This document shows positions 33,840 through 45,853 of a DNA stretch of 64,000 nt, piece after piece. Source of the DNA: Aegilops tauschii subsp. strangulata (Eukaryota > Streptophyta > Magnoliopsida > Poales > Poaceae). The notes beneath the pieces were generated by a model. It saw only the letters and a program-made list of their open reading frames with translations. It made no database searches and had not been told where the DNA came from. Location of the stretch: contig NC_053040.3 of NCBI RefSeq assembly GCF_002575655.3, forward strand, positions 153,141,148-153,205,147, written 5' to 3'. The translations under genes and the position numbers were made by a program. Positions within the stretch are counted from its first letter, which is position 1. Each line of letters begins with the position of its first letter.

Positions 33840-35564
33840 TGAAGGAAATATGCCCTAGAGGCAATAATAAAGTTGTTATTTATATTTCCTTACTTCATGA
33901 TAAATGTTTATCATTCATGCTAGGATTGTATTAACCAGAAACTTAGTACATGTGTGAATACATACACAAACAGAGTGTCACTAGTATGCCTCTACTTGAC
34001 TAGCTCGTTAATCAAAGATGGTTAAGTTTCCTAGCCATGGACAAGAGTTGTCATTTGATGAACGTGATCACATCATTAGAGAATGATGTGATTGACTTGA
34101 CCCATCCGTTAGCTTAGCACTATGATCATTTAGTTTATTGCTAAGGCTTTCTTCATAACTTATACATGTACCTATGACTATGAGATTATGCAACTCCCGA
34201 ATACCGGAGGAACACTTAGTGTGCTATCAAATGTCACAACGTAACTGGGTGATTATAAAGATGCTCTACAGGTGTCTCCGATGGTATTTGTTGAGTTGGC
34301 ATAGATCGAGATTATGATTTGTCACTCCGATTGTCAAAGAGGTATCTCTGGGACCTCTCGGTAATGCACATCACTATAAGCCTTGCAAGCAATGTGACTA
34401 ATGAGTTAGTTACGAGATGATGCATTACGGAATGAGTAAAGAGACTTGCCGGTAACGAGATTGAACTAGGTATGATGATACCGACGATCGAATCTCGGGC
34501 AAGCAACATACGATGACAAAGGGAACAACGTATGTTGTTATGCGGTTTGACCAATAAAGATCTTCGTAGAATATGTAGGAACCAATATGAGCATCCAGGT
34601 TCCGCTATTGGTTATTGACCGGAAGTGAGTCTCGGTCATGTCTACATAGTTCTCGAACCCGTAGGGTCCGCAATCTTAACGTTCGATGATGATCGGTATT
34701 ATGAGTTTATGTGTTTTGATGTACCGAAGGTAGTTCGGAGTCCCAGATGTGATCACGGACATGACGAGGAGCCTCGAAATGGTCGAGACATAACGATTGA
34801 TATATTGGAAGGCTATGTTTGGACACCGGAATGGTTTCAGATGAGTTCGGGCAATTACCGGAGTACCAGGGGGGGTTACCGGAACCCCCCCGGGGAGTTA
34901 ATGGGCCTTAATGGGCCATAGTGGGAGAGAGGAGGAGGCGTCCAAGTGGGAGGCGCCCCCCAAGCCCAATCCGAATTGGGGAGGGGGCCGTCCCCCCTTT
35001 CCTTCTCTCCTTCTCCCTCTTCCTTCTTCTCCTACTCCAACTAGGGAAGTGGGGGAAACCTACTCCTATTCGGAGTAGGAATCCCCCTTGGGGCGCGCCA
35101 TAGAGAGGGCCGGCCCTCCCCTCCTCCACTCCTTTATATACGGGGGAGGGGGCACCCCATAAACACACAAGTTGATAGTTGTCTTAGCCGTGTGCGGTGC
35201 CCCCTCCACAGATTTCCACCACGGTCATATCGTTGTAGTGCTTAGGCGAAGCCCTGCATCGGTAACTTCATCATCACTGTCATCACGCCGTCGTGCTGAC
35301 GAAACTCTCCCTCGGTCTCAGCTGGATCAAGAGTACGAGGGACGTCACCGAGCTGAACGTGTGCAGATCGCGGAGGTGCCGTGCGTTCGGTACTTGATCG
35401 GTTGGATCGCGAAGACGTTCGACTACATCAACCGCGTTACTTAACGCTTCCGTTTTCGGTCTACGAGGGTACATGGACACACTCTCCCCGCTCGTTGCTA
35501 TGCATCTCCTAGATAGATCTTGCGTGATCGTAGGAATTTTTTTGAAATACCGCGTTCCCCAACA
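33840..35564 (+). repeat. 5' LTR of copia element 2
   Basis: The 1,725-bp LTR runs from TGAAGGAAATATGCCC to CCCCAACA. TATATA at 35135-35140 follows a GC-rich stretch and marks the promoter. Confidence 0.92.
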
Positions 35565-35581
35565 GTGGCATCCGAGCCAGG
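35565..35581 (+). promoter_or_regulatory. Primer binding site of copia 2
   Basis: GTGGCATCCGAGCCAGG abuts the LTR. It is a variant of the initiator-Met tRNA complement. Confidence 0.7.
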
Positions 35582-36785
35582 TCTGTGCGTAGATGTTATA
35601 TGCACGAGTAGAACACAAAGAGTTGTGGGCGATAATAGTCATACTGCTTACCATCATGTCATACTTTGATTCGGTGGTATTATTGGATGAAGCGGCTCAG
35701 ACCGACATTACGCGTACGCTTACGCGAGACTGGTTCTACCGATGTGCTTCGCACACAGGTGGCTAGTGGGTGTCTGTTTCTCCAACTTTAGTTGAATCAA
35801 GTGTGACTACGCCCGGTCCTTGTTGAAGGTTAAAACAGCTTGACGAAAAATCATTGTGGTTTTGATGCGTAGGTAAGAACGGTTCTTGCTAAGCCCGTAG
35901 CAGCCACGTAAAACTTGCAACAACAAAGTAGAGGACGTCTAGCTTGTTTTTGCAGGGCATGTTGTGATGTGATATGGTCAAGACGTGATTATTGTTGTAT
36001 GAGATGATCATGTTTTGTAACACAGTTATCGGCAACTGGCAGGAGCCATATGGTTGTCACTTTATTGTATGAAATGCAATCGCCATGTAATTGCTTTACT
36101 TTATCACTAAGCAGTAACGATAGTCGTAGAAGCAATAGTTGGCGAGACGACAACGATGCTTCGATGGAGATCAAGGTGTCAAGCCGGTGACGATGGTGAT
36201 CATGATGGTGCTTTAGAGATGGAGATCAAAGGCACAAGATGATGATGGCCATATCATATGACTTATATTGATTGCATGTGATGTTTATCATTTATGATCT
36301 TATTTTTCTTAGTACGGCGGTAGCATTATAAGATCATCTCTCACTAAATTTCAAGGTACAAGTGTTCTCCCTGAGTATGCACCGTTGCTACAGTTCGTCA
36401 TGCCGAGACACCACGTGATGATCGGGTGTGATAAGCTCTACGTTCACATACAACGGGTGCAAGCCAGTTTTGCACACGCACAATACTCGGGTTAAACTTG
36501 ACGAGCCTAGCATATGCAGATATGGCCTCGGAACACTGAGACCGAAAGGTCGAGCGTGAATCATATAGTAGATATGATCAACATAGTGATGTTCACCATT
36601 GAAAACTACTCCATCTCAGGTGATGATCGGACATGGTTTAGTTGATATGGATCACGTGATCACTTAGATGATTAGAGGGATGTCTATATAAGTGGGAGTT
36701 CTTAAGTAATAGGATTAATTGAACTTTAATTTGTCATGAACTTAGTACCTGATAGTATTTTGCATGTCTATGTTGTTGTAGATAA

Positions 36786-39700
36786 ATGGGTCGTGCTGTT
36801 GTTCCGTTGAATTTTAATGCGTTCCTAGAGAAAGCTAAGTTGAAAGATGATGGTAGCAATTACACAGACTAGGTCTGTAACTTGAGGATTATCCTCATTG
36901 CTACACAGAAGAATTATGTCCCGGAAGCACTGCTAGGTGCCAAACCCGCTACAGGAGCAACGCCAGATGTTATGAACGTATGGCAGAGCAAAGTTGATGA
37001 CTACTCGATAGTTCAGTGTGCCATGCTTTATGGCTTAGAACCGGGACTTCAACAGCGTTTTGAATGTCATGGAGCATATAAGATGTTCCAGGAGTTGAAG
37101 TTAATATTTCAAGCAAATGCCCGGATTGGGAGATATGAAGTCTCCAATAAGTTCTATAGCTGCAAAATGGAGGAGAATAGTTCTGTCAGTGAGCATATAC
37201 TCAGAATGTCTGGGTACCACAATCACTTGACTCAGTTAGGAGTTAATCTTCCAGTTGATAGTGTCATTGACAGAGTTCTTCAATCACTGCCACCAAGCTA
37301 CAAGAGCTTCGTGATGAACTATAATATGCAAGGGATGGATAAGACGATTCCCGAGCTCTTCGCAATGCTAAAAGTTGCGGAGGTAGAAATCAAGAAGGAG
37401 CATCAAGTATTGATGGTCAATAATACCACTAGTTTCAAGAAGAAGGGCAAAGGGAAGAAGGGGAACTTCAACAAGAACAACAAGCAAGTTGCTGCTCAAG
37501 TGAAGAAGCCCAAGTCTGGACCTAAGCCTGAGACTGAGTGCTTCTACTACAAAGGGACTGGTCACTGGAAGCGGAACTGCCCCAAGTATTTGGCGGAGAA
37601 GGATGGCAAAGTGAAAGGTATATTTGATACACATGTTATTGATGTGTACCTTACTAATGCTCGCAGTAGCGCCTGGGTATTTGATACTGGTTCTGTTGCT
37701 AATATTTGCAACTCGAAACAGGGGCTACGGATTAAGCGAAGATTGGCTAAGGACGAGGTGACGATGCGCGTGGGAAATGGTTCCAAAGTCGATGTGATCG
37801 CTATCGGCACGCTACCTCTACATCTACCTTCGGGATTAGTTTTAGACCTGAATAATTGTTATTTGGTGCCAGCGTTAAGCATGAACATTATATCTGGATC
37901 TTGTTTGATGCGAGACGGTTATTCATTTAAATTAGAGAATAATGGTTGTTCTATTTATATGAATAATATCTTTTATGGTCATGCACCCTTGAAGAATGGT
38001 CTATTTATATTGAATCTCGATAGTAGTGATACACATGTTCATAGTATTGAAGCCAAAAGATATAAGTTTAATAATGATAGTGCAACTTATTTGTGGCACT
38101 GCCGTTTAGGTCATATTGGTGTAAAGCGCATGAATAAACTCCATGCTGATGGGATTTTGGAATCACTTGATTATGAATCACTTGATTATGAATCACTTGA
38201 TGCTTGCGAACCATGCCTCATGGGCAAGATGACTAAGACTCCGTTCTCCGGAACAATGGAGCGAGCAACAGACTTGTTGGAAATAATACATACTGATGTG
38301 TGCGGTCGAATGAGTGTTGATGCTCGCGGCGGGTATCGTTATTTTCTAACCTTCACAAATGATTTGAGAAGATATGGGTATATCTACTTGATGAAACATA
38401 AGTCTGAAACATTTGAAAAGTTCAAAGAATTTCAGAGTGAAGTGGAAAATCATCGTAACAAGAAAATAAAGTATCTATGATCTGATCATGGAGGAGAATA
38501 TTTGAGTTACGAGTTTGGTCTTCATTTGAAACAATGGGGAATAGTTTCACAACTCACGCCACCCGGAACACCACAGCGTAATGGTGTGTCCGAACGCCGT
38601 AATCATACTTTATTAGATATGGTGCGATCTATGATGTCTCTTACTGATTTACCGCTATCGTTTTGGGGTTATGCTTTAGAGACGGCTGCATTCACGTTAA
38701 ATAGGGCACCATCTAAATCCGTTGAGACAACACCATATGCACTGTGGTTTGGCAAGAAACCCAAGTTGTCGTTTCTTAAAGTTTGGGGCTGCGATGCTTA
38801 TGTGAAAAAGCTTCAACCTGATAAGCTCGAACCCAAATCGGAGAAATGTGTCTTCATAGGATACCCAAAGGAGACTGTTGGGTACACCTTCTATCACAGA
38901 TCTGAAGGCAAGATATTCGTTGCTAAGAATGGATCCTTTCTAGAGAAGGAGTTTCTCTCGAAAGAAGTGAGTGGGAGGAAAGTAGAACTTGATGAGGTAA
39001 CTGTACCTGCTCCCTTATTGGAAAGTAGTTCATCACAGAAATCAGTTCCAGTTATTCCTACACCATTAAGTGAGGAAGCTAATGATGATGATCATGAAAC
39101 TTCTGATCAAGTTACTACCAAACCTCGTAGGTCAACCAGAGTAAGATCCGCAGCAGAGTGGTACGGTAATCCTGTTCTAGAGGTCATGTTACTTGACCAT
39201 GACGAACCTACGAACTATGAGGAAGCGATGATGAGCCCAGATTCCACGAAATGGCTTGAGGCCATGAAATCTGAGATGGGATCCATGTATGAGAACAAAG
39301 TGTGGACTTTGGTTGACTTGCCCGATGATCAGCAAGCCATAGAGAATAAATGGATCTTGAAGAAGAAGACTGACGCTGACGGTAATATTACTGTCTACAA
39401 AGCTTGACTTGTTGCGAAAGGTTTTCGACAAGTTCAAGGAGTTGACTACGATGAGACCTTCTCACCCGTAGCAATGCTTAAGTCCGTCCGAATCACGTTA
39501 GCAATTGCCGCATTTTATGATTATGAAATTTGGCAAATGGATGTCAAAACTACATTCCTTAATGGATATCTTAAAGAAGAGTTGTATATGATGCAACCGG
39601 AAGGTTTTGTCGATCCAAAAGGTGCTAACAAAGTGTGCAAGCTCCAGCGATCCATTTATGGACTGGTGCAAGCCTCTCGGAGTTGGAATATACACTTTGA

Positions 39701-40702
39701 TAGTGTGATCAAAGCATATGGTTTTATACAGACTTTTGGAGAAGCCTGTATTTACAAGAAAGTGAGTGGGAGCTCTGTAGCATTTCTGATATTATATGTG
39801 GATGACATATTGTTGATCGGAAATGATACTGAATTTCTGAATAGCATAAAAGGATACTTGAATAAGATTTTTTCAATGAAAGACCTCGGTGAAGCTGCTT
39901 ATATATTAGCCATCAAGATCTATGGAGATAGATCAAGGTGCTTAATTGGACTTTCACAAAGCACATACCTTGATTAAGTTTTGAAGAAGTTCAAAATGGA
40001 TCAAGCAAAGAAAGGGTTCTTTCCTGTGTTACATGGTGTGAAGTTGAGTCAGACTCAATGCCCGACCACTGCATAAGATAGAGAGAAAATTAAAGTCATT
40101 CCCTTTGCTTCAGCCATAGGTTCTATCATGTATGCAATGCTGTGTACCAGACCTGATGTGTGCCTTGCTATTAGTTTAGCAGGGAGGTACCAAAGTAATC
40201 CAGGAGTGGGTCACTGGACAGCGGTCAAGAACATCCTGAAATACCTGAAAAGGACTAAGGATATGTTTCTCATTTATGGAGGTGAAAAAGAGCTCGTCGT
40301 AAACGGTTACGTCGATGCAAGCTTTGACACTGATCTGGATGACTCTAAGGATCTACGTGTGAAGCGGAGTACATAGCTGGTTCAGAAGCAGCAAATGAAG
40401 GAGTCTGGATGAAGGAGTTCATATACGATCTAGGTGTCATACCTAGCGCATCGGGTCCAATGAAAATATTTCATGACAATACTAGTGCAATTGCCTTGGC
40501 AAAGGAATCCAGATTTCACAAGAGAACCAAGCACATCAAGAGACGCTTCAATTCCATCCGCGATCAAGTCAAGGAGGGAGACATAGAGATTTGCAAAATA
40601 CACAAGGATCTGAATGTTGCAGACCCGTTGACTAAGCCTCTCTCACGAGCAAAACATGATCAGCACCAAGACTCCATGGGTGTTAGAATCATTACAATGT
40701 AA
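36786..40702 (+). pseudogene. Copia gag-pol polyprotein with five stops and a deletion
   Basis: Starts at ATG 36786 (MGRAVVPLNFNAF). Domains in order: gag, CCHC knuckle near 37540 with the second Cys changed to Tyr (CFYYKGTGHWKRNC), protease FDTGSVANIC (near 37680), GAG-pre-integrase with LWHCRLGHIG (near 38090), integrase with HTDVCG and SDHGGEY, RT with WQMDVKTTFLNG (near 39530) and YVDDILLIGND (near 39797), and RNase H with AEYIAGSEA (near 40370) and the terminal VADPLTKPL. Stops in frame: TAG 36870, TGA 38478, TGA 39405, TAA 39975 and TAA near 40072. Near 40350 a deletion removes part of RNase H and shifts the frame. Three tandem 15-bp units (ESLDY) sit near 38160. The element cannot move on its own. 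Confidence 0.93.
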
Positions 40703-40722
40703 TCTTGATTATTGACTCTAGT

Positions 40723-40735
40723 GCAAGTGGGAGAC
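40723..40735 (+). promoter_or_regulatory. Polypurine tract of copia 2
   Basis: CAAGTGGGAGAC lies directly before the 3' LTR start TGAAG at 40736. Confidence 0.65.
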
Positions 40736-42450
40736 TGAAGGCCCTAGAGGCAATAATAAAGTTGTTATTTATATTTCCTTACTTCATGATAAATGTTTAT
40801 CATTCATGCTAGGATTGTATTAACCGGAAACTTAGTACATGTGTGAATACATAGACAAACAGAGTGTCACTAGTATGCCTCTACTTGACTAGCTCGTTAA
40901 TCAAAGATGGTTAAGTTTCCTAGCCATGGACAAGAGTTGTCATTTGATGAACAGGATCACATCATTAGAGAATGATGTGATTGACTTGACCCATCCGTTA
41001 GCTTAGCACTATGATCGTTTAGTTTATTGCTAATGCTTTCTTCATAACTTATACATGTTCCTATGACTATGAGATTATGTAACTCCCGAATACCGGAGGA
41101 ACACTTAGTGTGCTATCAAATATCACAACGTAACTGGGTGATTATAAAGATGCTCTACAGGTGTCTCCGATGGTGTTTGTTGAGTTGGCATAGATCGAGA
41201 TTATGATTTGTCACTCTAATTGTCGAAGAAGTATCTCTGGGCCCTCTCGGTAATGCACATCACTATAAGCCTTGCAAGCAATGTGACTAATGACTTAGTT
41301 ACGGGATGATGCATTACGGAACGAGTAAAGAGACTTGCCGGTAACGAGATTGAACTAGGTATGATGATACGGACGATCGAATCTCGGGCAACCAACATAC
41401 CGATGACAAAGGGAACAACGTATGTTGTTATGCGGTTTGACCGATAAAGATCTTCTTAGAATATGTAGGAACCAATATGAGCATCCATGTTCCGCTATTG
41501 GTTATTGTCCGGAAGTGAGGCTCGGTCATGTCTACATAGTTCTCGAACCCGTAGGGTCCGCACGCTTAACGTTCGATGACGATCGGTATTATGAGTTTAT
41601 GTGTTTTGATGTACCGAAGGTAGTTCGGAGTCCTGGATGTGATCACGGACATGACGAGGAGTCTCGAAATGGTCGAGACATAAATATTGATATATTGGAA
41701 GGCTATGTTTGGACACCGGAATGGTTTCAGATGAGTTCGGGCAATTACCGGAGTACCGGGGGGTTACCGGAACCCCCCGGGGAGTAAATGGGCCTTAATG
41801 GGCCATGGTGGGAGAGAGGAGGAGGTGGACAAGTGTGAGGCGCGCCCCCAAGCCCAATCCGAATTGGGGAGGGGGCCGGCCCCCCTTTCCTTCTCTCCTT
41901 CTCCCTCTTCCTTCTTCTCCTACTCCAACTAGGGAAGGGGGGGAAGCTACTCCTACTAGGAGTAGGAATCCCCATTGGGGCGCTCCATAGAGAGGGCTGA
42001 CCCTCCCCTCCTCCACTCCTTTATATACGAGGGAGGGGGGCACCCCATAGACACACAAGTTGATAGTTGTCTTAGCCGTATGCGGTGCCCCCCTCCACAG
42101 ATTTCCACCTCATTCATATCGTTGTAGTGCTTAGGCGAAGCCCTGCATCGGTAACTTCATCATCACCATCATCACGCCGTCGTGCTGATGAAACTCTCCC
42201 TCGGCCTCAACTGGATCAAGAGTAAGAGGGACGTCACCGAGCTGAACGTGTGCAGATCGCGGAGGTGCCGTGCGTTCGGTACTTGATCGGTTGGATCGCG
42301 AAGACGTTCGACTACATCAACCGCGTTACTTAACACTTCCGTTTTTCTACGAGGGTATGTGGAAACACTCTCCCCGCTCGTTTCTATGCATCTCCTAGAT
42401 AGATCTTGCATGATCGTAGGAATTTTTTTGAAATACTGCATTCCCCAACA
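40736..42450 (+). repeat. 3' LTR of copia element 2
   Basis: Pairs with 33840-35564. It has lost 8 bp (GAAATATG) right after the first bases TGAAG. The TATA box is at 42021-42027 and the end is CCCCAACA. Confidence 0.92.
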
Positions 42451-42455
42451 CGAAA
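42451..42455. repeat. Target site duplication (right) of copia element 2
   Basis: CGAAA is identical to 33835-33839. The host reading frame resumes after it. Confidence 0.95.
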
Positions 42456-42904
42456 CCCACATGTGTTTTAGAGGGGATCCATTGCTCTTGAATCACAAAT
42501 CAGTGGTGCCGGAGGACATGCCAGGGCTGCATTTCAGGTGGTGGGTAGCAAGGGCAAATCAGATCGAGGAAGCGTCGCATCAATTGGAGAGAAGTTCCAA
42601 GGAGCTACGCCTGGCGCAACACAAGGCGGAGGCGCAAGTCGATCTCAGGGGAGAGATGCTGAGGGATGTCAGCATCTGGCAGCGTCGCGTTGATTTCGAG
42701 CTAGGGCTAATGGCAGAGATCATATTCACGGAGTCGACTGTGGAGGAAAGAACGCGCATGCCTGCGCATTGGCATGAGCAGCCGGTGCAATTGTTCAAAT
42801 GGGGGGTAGGAGAAGCCAAATCCCGGGACCAGTTGCGGCGGCGCCGCTGGGCATCCATCGTAGGCGAGGTGAGCTGCCCTCCTTCCCCGCCAGCGATGCA
42901 GTGA
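42456..42904 (+). pseudogene. 3' part of plant gene cut by copia element 2
   Basis: Continues the frame of 33746-33839 (next residues THMCFRGDPLLLN) to TGA at 42902. The peptide has a long charged helical segment (QIEEASHQLERSSKELRLAQ) and then IWQRRVDFELGLMAEI and a basic RDQLRRRRW. An AG|GTGAGC donor consensus at 42868/42869 suggests that the exon may end there, with further exons lost or unrecognised downstream. I do not recognise a family. The element insertion would end translation within the LTR. Confidence 0.5.
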
Positions 42905-43236
42905 CCTAGTCAGTTGCTGCTGCAGTGAACCTGCAACGCCATGTCGGTTTGCAACCTTGTCAATCACTCCATCTATATGTATTGTATTCCTGTGAAAATA
43001 CTTGGTCATTTGGAAAAAGATGGTAATTGATTTATCACTAGTTTTAGAATGCTTGGTCGTGACAATCAACCGAAGCCACAACCAGAAGTCTCCATCGCGT
43101 AATACTTTACGGTCGGTCGCACCAACAGACTGTCGGTCGGACCCGCGTCTCACCGAAGGGACACGCATCGGCTTGGTCTGACATGTACGACCAGTTACAT
43201 CACTGACTTGTGCGACCGCATTTGAGCAGTGTAGTA
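42905..43236. other. Non-coding stretch after disrupted gene
   Basis: No frame of note. Short CGGTCGG repeats at 43110-43140. Confidence 0.4.
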
Positions 43237-43449
43237 CTCCCTCTATCTCAATTTACAAGTCTTGCACGTGTACCTAGGTCGTTAATTTGACCAACTTAAT
43301 AAGAGGCATACACTACGAAAAATATATCATTACAAACTTCAAATATTCTTTTTTTATTGATATATTTTTATGTTAAACAATTTCTTTTATATAAGTTACA
43401 TTGATGACCTAGATACATGTGCAAGCCTTGTAAACTGAGATGGAGGGAG
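43237..43449. mobile_element. Stowaway MITE, 213 bp
   Basis: Ends CTCCCTCTATCTC...GATGGAGGGAG. The longer inverted arms contain TTGCACGTGTACCTAGG / CCTAGATACATGTGCAAG. TA flanks at 43235-43236 and 43450-43451. Confidence 0.92.
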
Positions 43450-43643
43450 TACTTGAAATTTATGTTCCACTAAACTCATCGGGAGCTGTTTCGGGCCTCG
43501 AAACCAAAACCATCAATTAATCTTTACCTTGTTCCCATCACATTCCAACAATTAAGTGCAAGCCTGCTCACACCTACTAGTACGTACCAAACCTGAACGT
43601 GTTCCCACTATGCAGGTTTTAGTACTAGTGCTAGTACTTAGGT

Positions 43644-43650
43644 TATAAAA
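43644..43650 (+). promoter_or_regulatory. TATA box of coiled-coil gene
   Basis: TATAAAA lies 72 bp upstream of ATG 43722 with a pyrimidine-rich leader between them. Confidence 0.55.
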
Positions 43651-43721
43651 AGGGGAACTACCTAACCAAAAATTACTCTACCTTCCTCCTCATAAGTCCT
43701 GCTTCTTCATCCGTCCTTGCC

Positions 43722-44454
43722 ATGGCCGGTGTGTAGAGCTCTAGGTCGAGAACTACTCGTAACAAGGGAGTGGCAACCAAGGCTGCGGAAAAAAGAGAGG
43801 GCTCGCCGCCATGCAGATACCTCGAAAGATCTCTCATGGGCAGGCAATGGCTCCCAGGAGCGCCCTTGCCGTGGAGGCGAACATGCCGAGCTGGCGGCAC
43901 TGCAGTCGTTATCCCTCGACGGCATGCCCGATCAGCTCAATAAGCACCTCAATAAGCAGAAGGAGTTCATCCACGGCTTGGTGGAGCTGCTGAAGGAGAG
44001 CCTCGACGACATGCCCGCTGAGCTCAATGAGCAGGGGGAGTTGACCGCCGGCTTGGTGATGCTGCTGAACAAGAGCATTGCCTCGGAGAAGAAGGCGACC
44101 GGCGAAATCCTGCAACTTCAAGAGGACAAGGCGAAGCTCTGCCACGAGCTCGACCTGCTGAAGGAGGAGAACGCCGGCTGGAAGAAGCTGCATGAGAATA
44201 GTAGTTCCTCGATGAAGATGCTGCAGGCCCTCGTCATGGAACAGAAGGAGGAGTTGGCGAAGCTCCGCATCGAGCACCCGGCTGCTGTCAAGGTACGCAA
44301 TGCGGCCGTGGAACAGATGATGAAGGCTCGCGTCGAGAAATCCCGCATCATGGACAAAATGAAGAAGATGGGGGAGGAGACGCACAAGGAGATGGAGGTC
44401 GTGGAGGCGATGAAGAAGCAGTTACGACTCTGCTGCCAGCAACCCTTCATGTAG
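43722..44454 (+). pseudogene. Intronless coiled-coil protein gene, nonsense plus frameshift
   Basis: ATG 43722 follows a good TATA box. The first frame reads MAGV, then TAG, then a basic stretch (SSRSRTTRNKGVATKAAEKRE) to about 43800. From about 43800 a different frame stays open to TAG 44452 and encodes about 210 residues. These have a duplicated helical unit (DDMPAELNEQGELTAGLVMLL resembles DGMPDQLNKHLNKQKEFIHGL) and then heptad-like coiled coil (LQEDKAKLCHELDLLKEENA, MEQKEELAKLRIE). One stop and one frameshift separate the start from the coiled coil, so it is probably a pseudogene. A shorter product from ATG 43924 is possible. No named family recognised. Confidence 0.5.
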
Positions 44455-45853
44455 TAGAGAGCAGCGCCCCAGACTTGTGTGTGCGTCTTCCTTCTTTTTT
44501 TGGGGTGATAATCTTCCTTCTTCTTTTGCTCTTGTGTTTCTTCTTTTGCTCCTGTGTTTCTTCTTTTGCTTTGGGTGTTTCGCCGCACGTGTCACGTTCT
44601 CTGTGAGGCATGAATAGAACAATGCTAACAATGAGATGACTAGAAAATTAGATCATTTTTATCGCCATATGGCACCGGTCTGCCGTGTTTCGTGCTCCTC
44701 CGTCGTACTACTCCAGTGGAAAACTTGAGTATACCGCATGGTTCTTTGCTCCTCCTCAGGTCGTCGGCACATTTATATGAGCAGTCAAATCACAAGGCCC
44801 CGCCTTCCAGCAGTAATGAGCCGTCAAATCACAAAGGCCCTCGCCTCTCTTGAAACCGACCAAGCTAGACTGCCCCGCCCTCTAGCCTTTTAAAAAATGT
44901 ATACTTTTGTACAGTAATAGTATCGATGGATTGCGCCATGGAGCAAAACTAACAAGATGAAATTAAAGAAAAAAGGTGGTGCATATAGAGAGCGCTCGTC
45001 GCCAAATTATGCATATAGTACTATTAAAAAAGCTAGTACGTGCTTAAATGGGGTGCTAAATTATATTAAAGAAATTAGCATACCTATTTAATTCTTGGGC
45101 TCTTATTATTTATGCCACTAGTTGTGTATCACTACTCAGTTTTTCCATTAGAAGTTACAACTACTCAAAAATTCCATCGATCCGTGAGATGCCTGCTCAA
45201 AAATGCAATTAGATATCTCAAAAATGCCATCGTTAAGTTAGATATTTTCTCAAAAATGCCATTAGACATTTTTATTTTCACGTCAAACCCGTTGACCATG
45301 TTATATGACAAAAATAAGCCGATTCTCACAATGATAAGTGTGGCCCCGCTTGTCAGGACTAACCAAGTGAATTATTTTATAGGAAAATAAGAACGCTGTT
45401 GGGATCAAGTAGGCCCCACACTTTATTTTACTGTAGTGAGATAGAGGGAGAGCTGGCATGTTGGTCCATCGGTATTTATGTCGTTATAACATGGCCAAAG
45501 AGATTTGAGTCACAATAATGGTGTCCAGCACAACACACCCCTCAAATAAAACTAAGCACCCTGAAATTGTTTGACAACTAAACTGATGGCTATATGATGT
45601 TGGCCATATATATTGTACGTATATAATGTGAAGAAACGAGTGGTAGTACTATACCAACTAAAAGATGAACTGTAAGAAATACTAGTATGTACATACTGAA
45701 GAGTTAAAGTAACGAGAAGGAACATAACAGAGTTCTGCTGGGGGCTCAGCACAACACACCCCTCAAATAAAATTAAGCACACCTGAAATTAAACTTAGCA
45801 TCTAATCCAGTAGACACTGCATTAGAACCACCATGAGCAACGACACTGCCACC
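44455..45853. other. Intergenic region with dispersed short repeats
   Basis: There is no credible gene. A pyrimidine-rich CTTCTTTTGCTCTTGTGTTT repeat follows the coiled-coil gene (44510-44575). A segment at 44783-44948 recurs at 48024-48238. A 34-bp sequence starting CAGCACAACACACCCCTC is repeated at 45526 and 45747. Confidence 0.5.
44783..44948. repeat. Dispersed repeat, copy 1
   Basis: Starts at GTCAAATCACAAGGCCCC and ends at GGATTGCGCCATGGAGCAAA. It matches 48024-48238 in the same orientation with several indels. Confidence 0.7.

Larger units (their letters stand above)
33840..42450 (+). mobile_element. Copia LTR retrotransposon 2 (Angela/WIS/BARE type), complete
   Basis: The 8.6-kb element has LTRs at 33840-35564 and 40736-42450, a PBS after the 5' LTR, one near-complete gag-pol and perfect CGAAA duplications. 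A hand comparison of about the first 700 bp of the LTRs shows some 20 differences, so it is older than the gypsy element at 7502. It sits in the same strand as, and interrupts, a small plant ORF. Confidence 0.95.

Noticed and set aside
42359..42450. Upstream extension of the 42456-42904 frame (reading from 42359)
   Set aside because: This part is copia LTR sequence. The host frame begins only after the CGAAA duplication.
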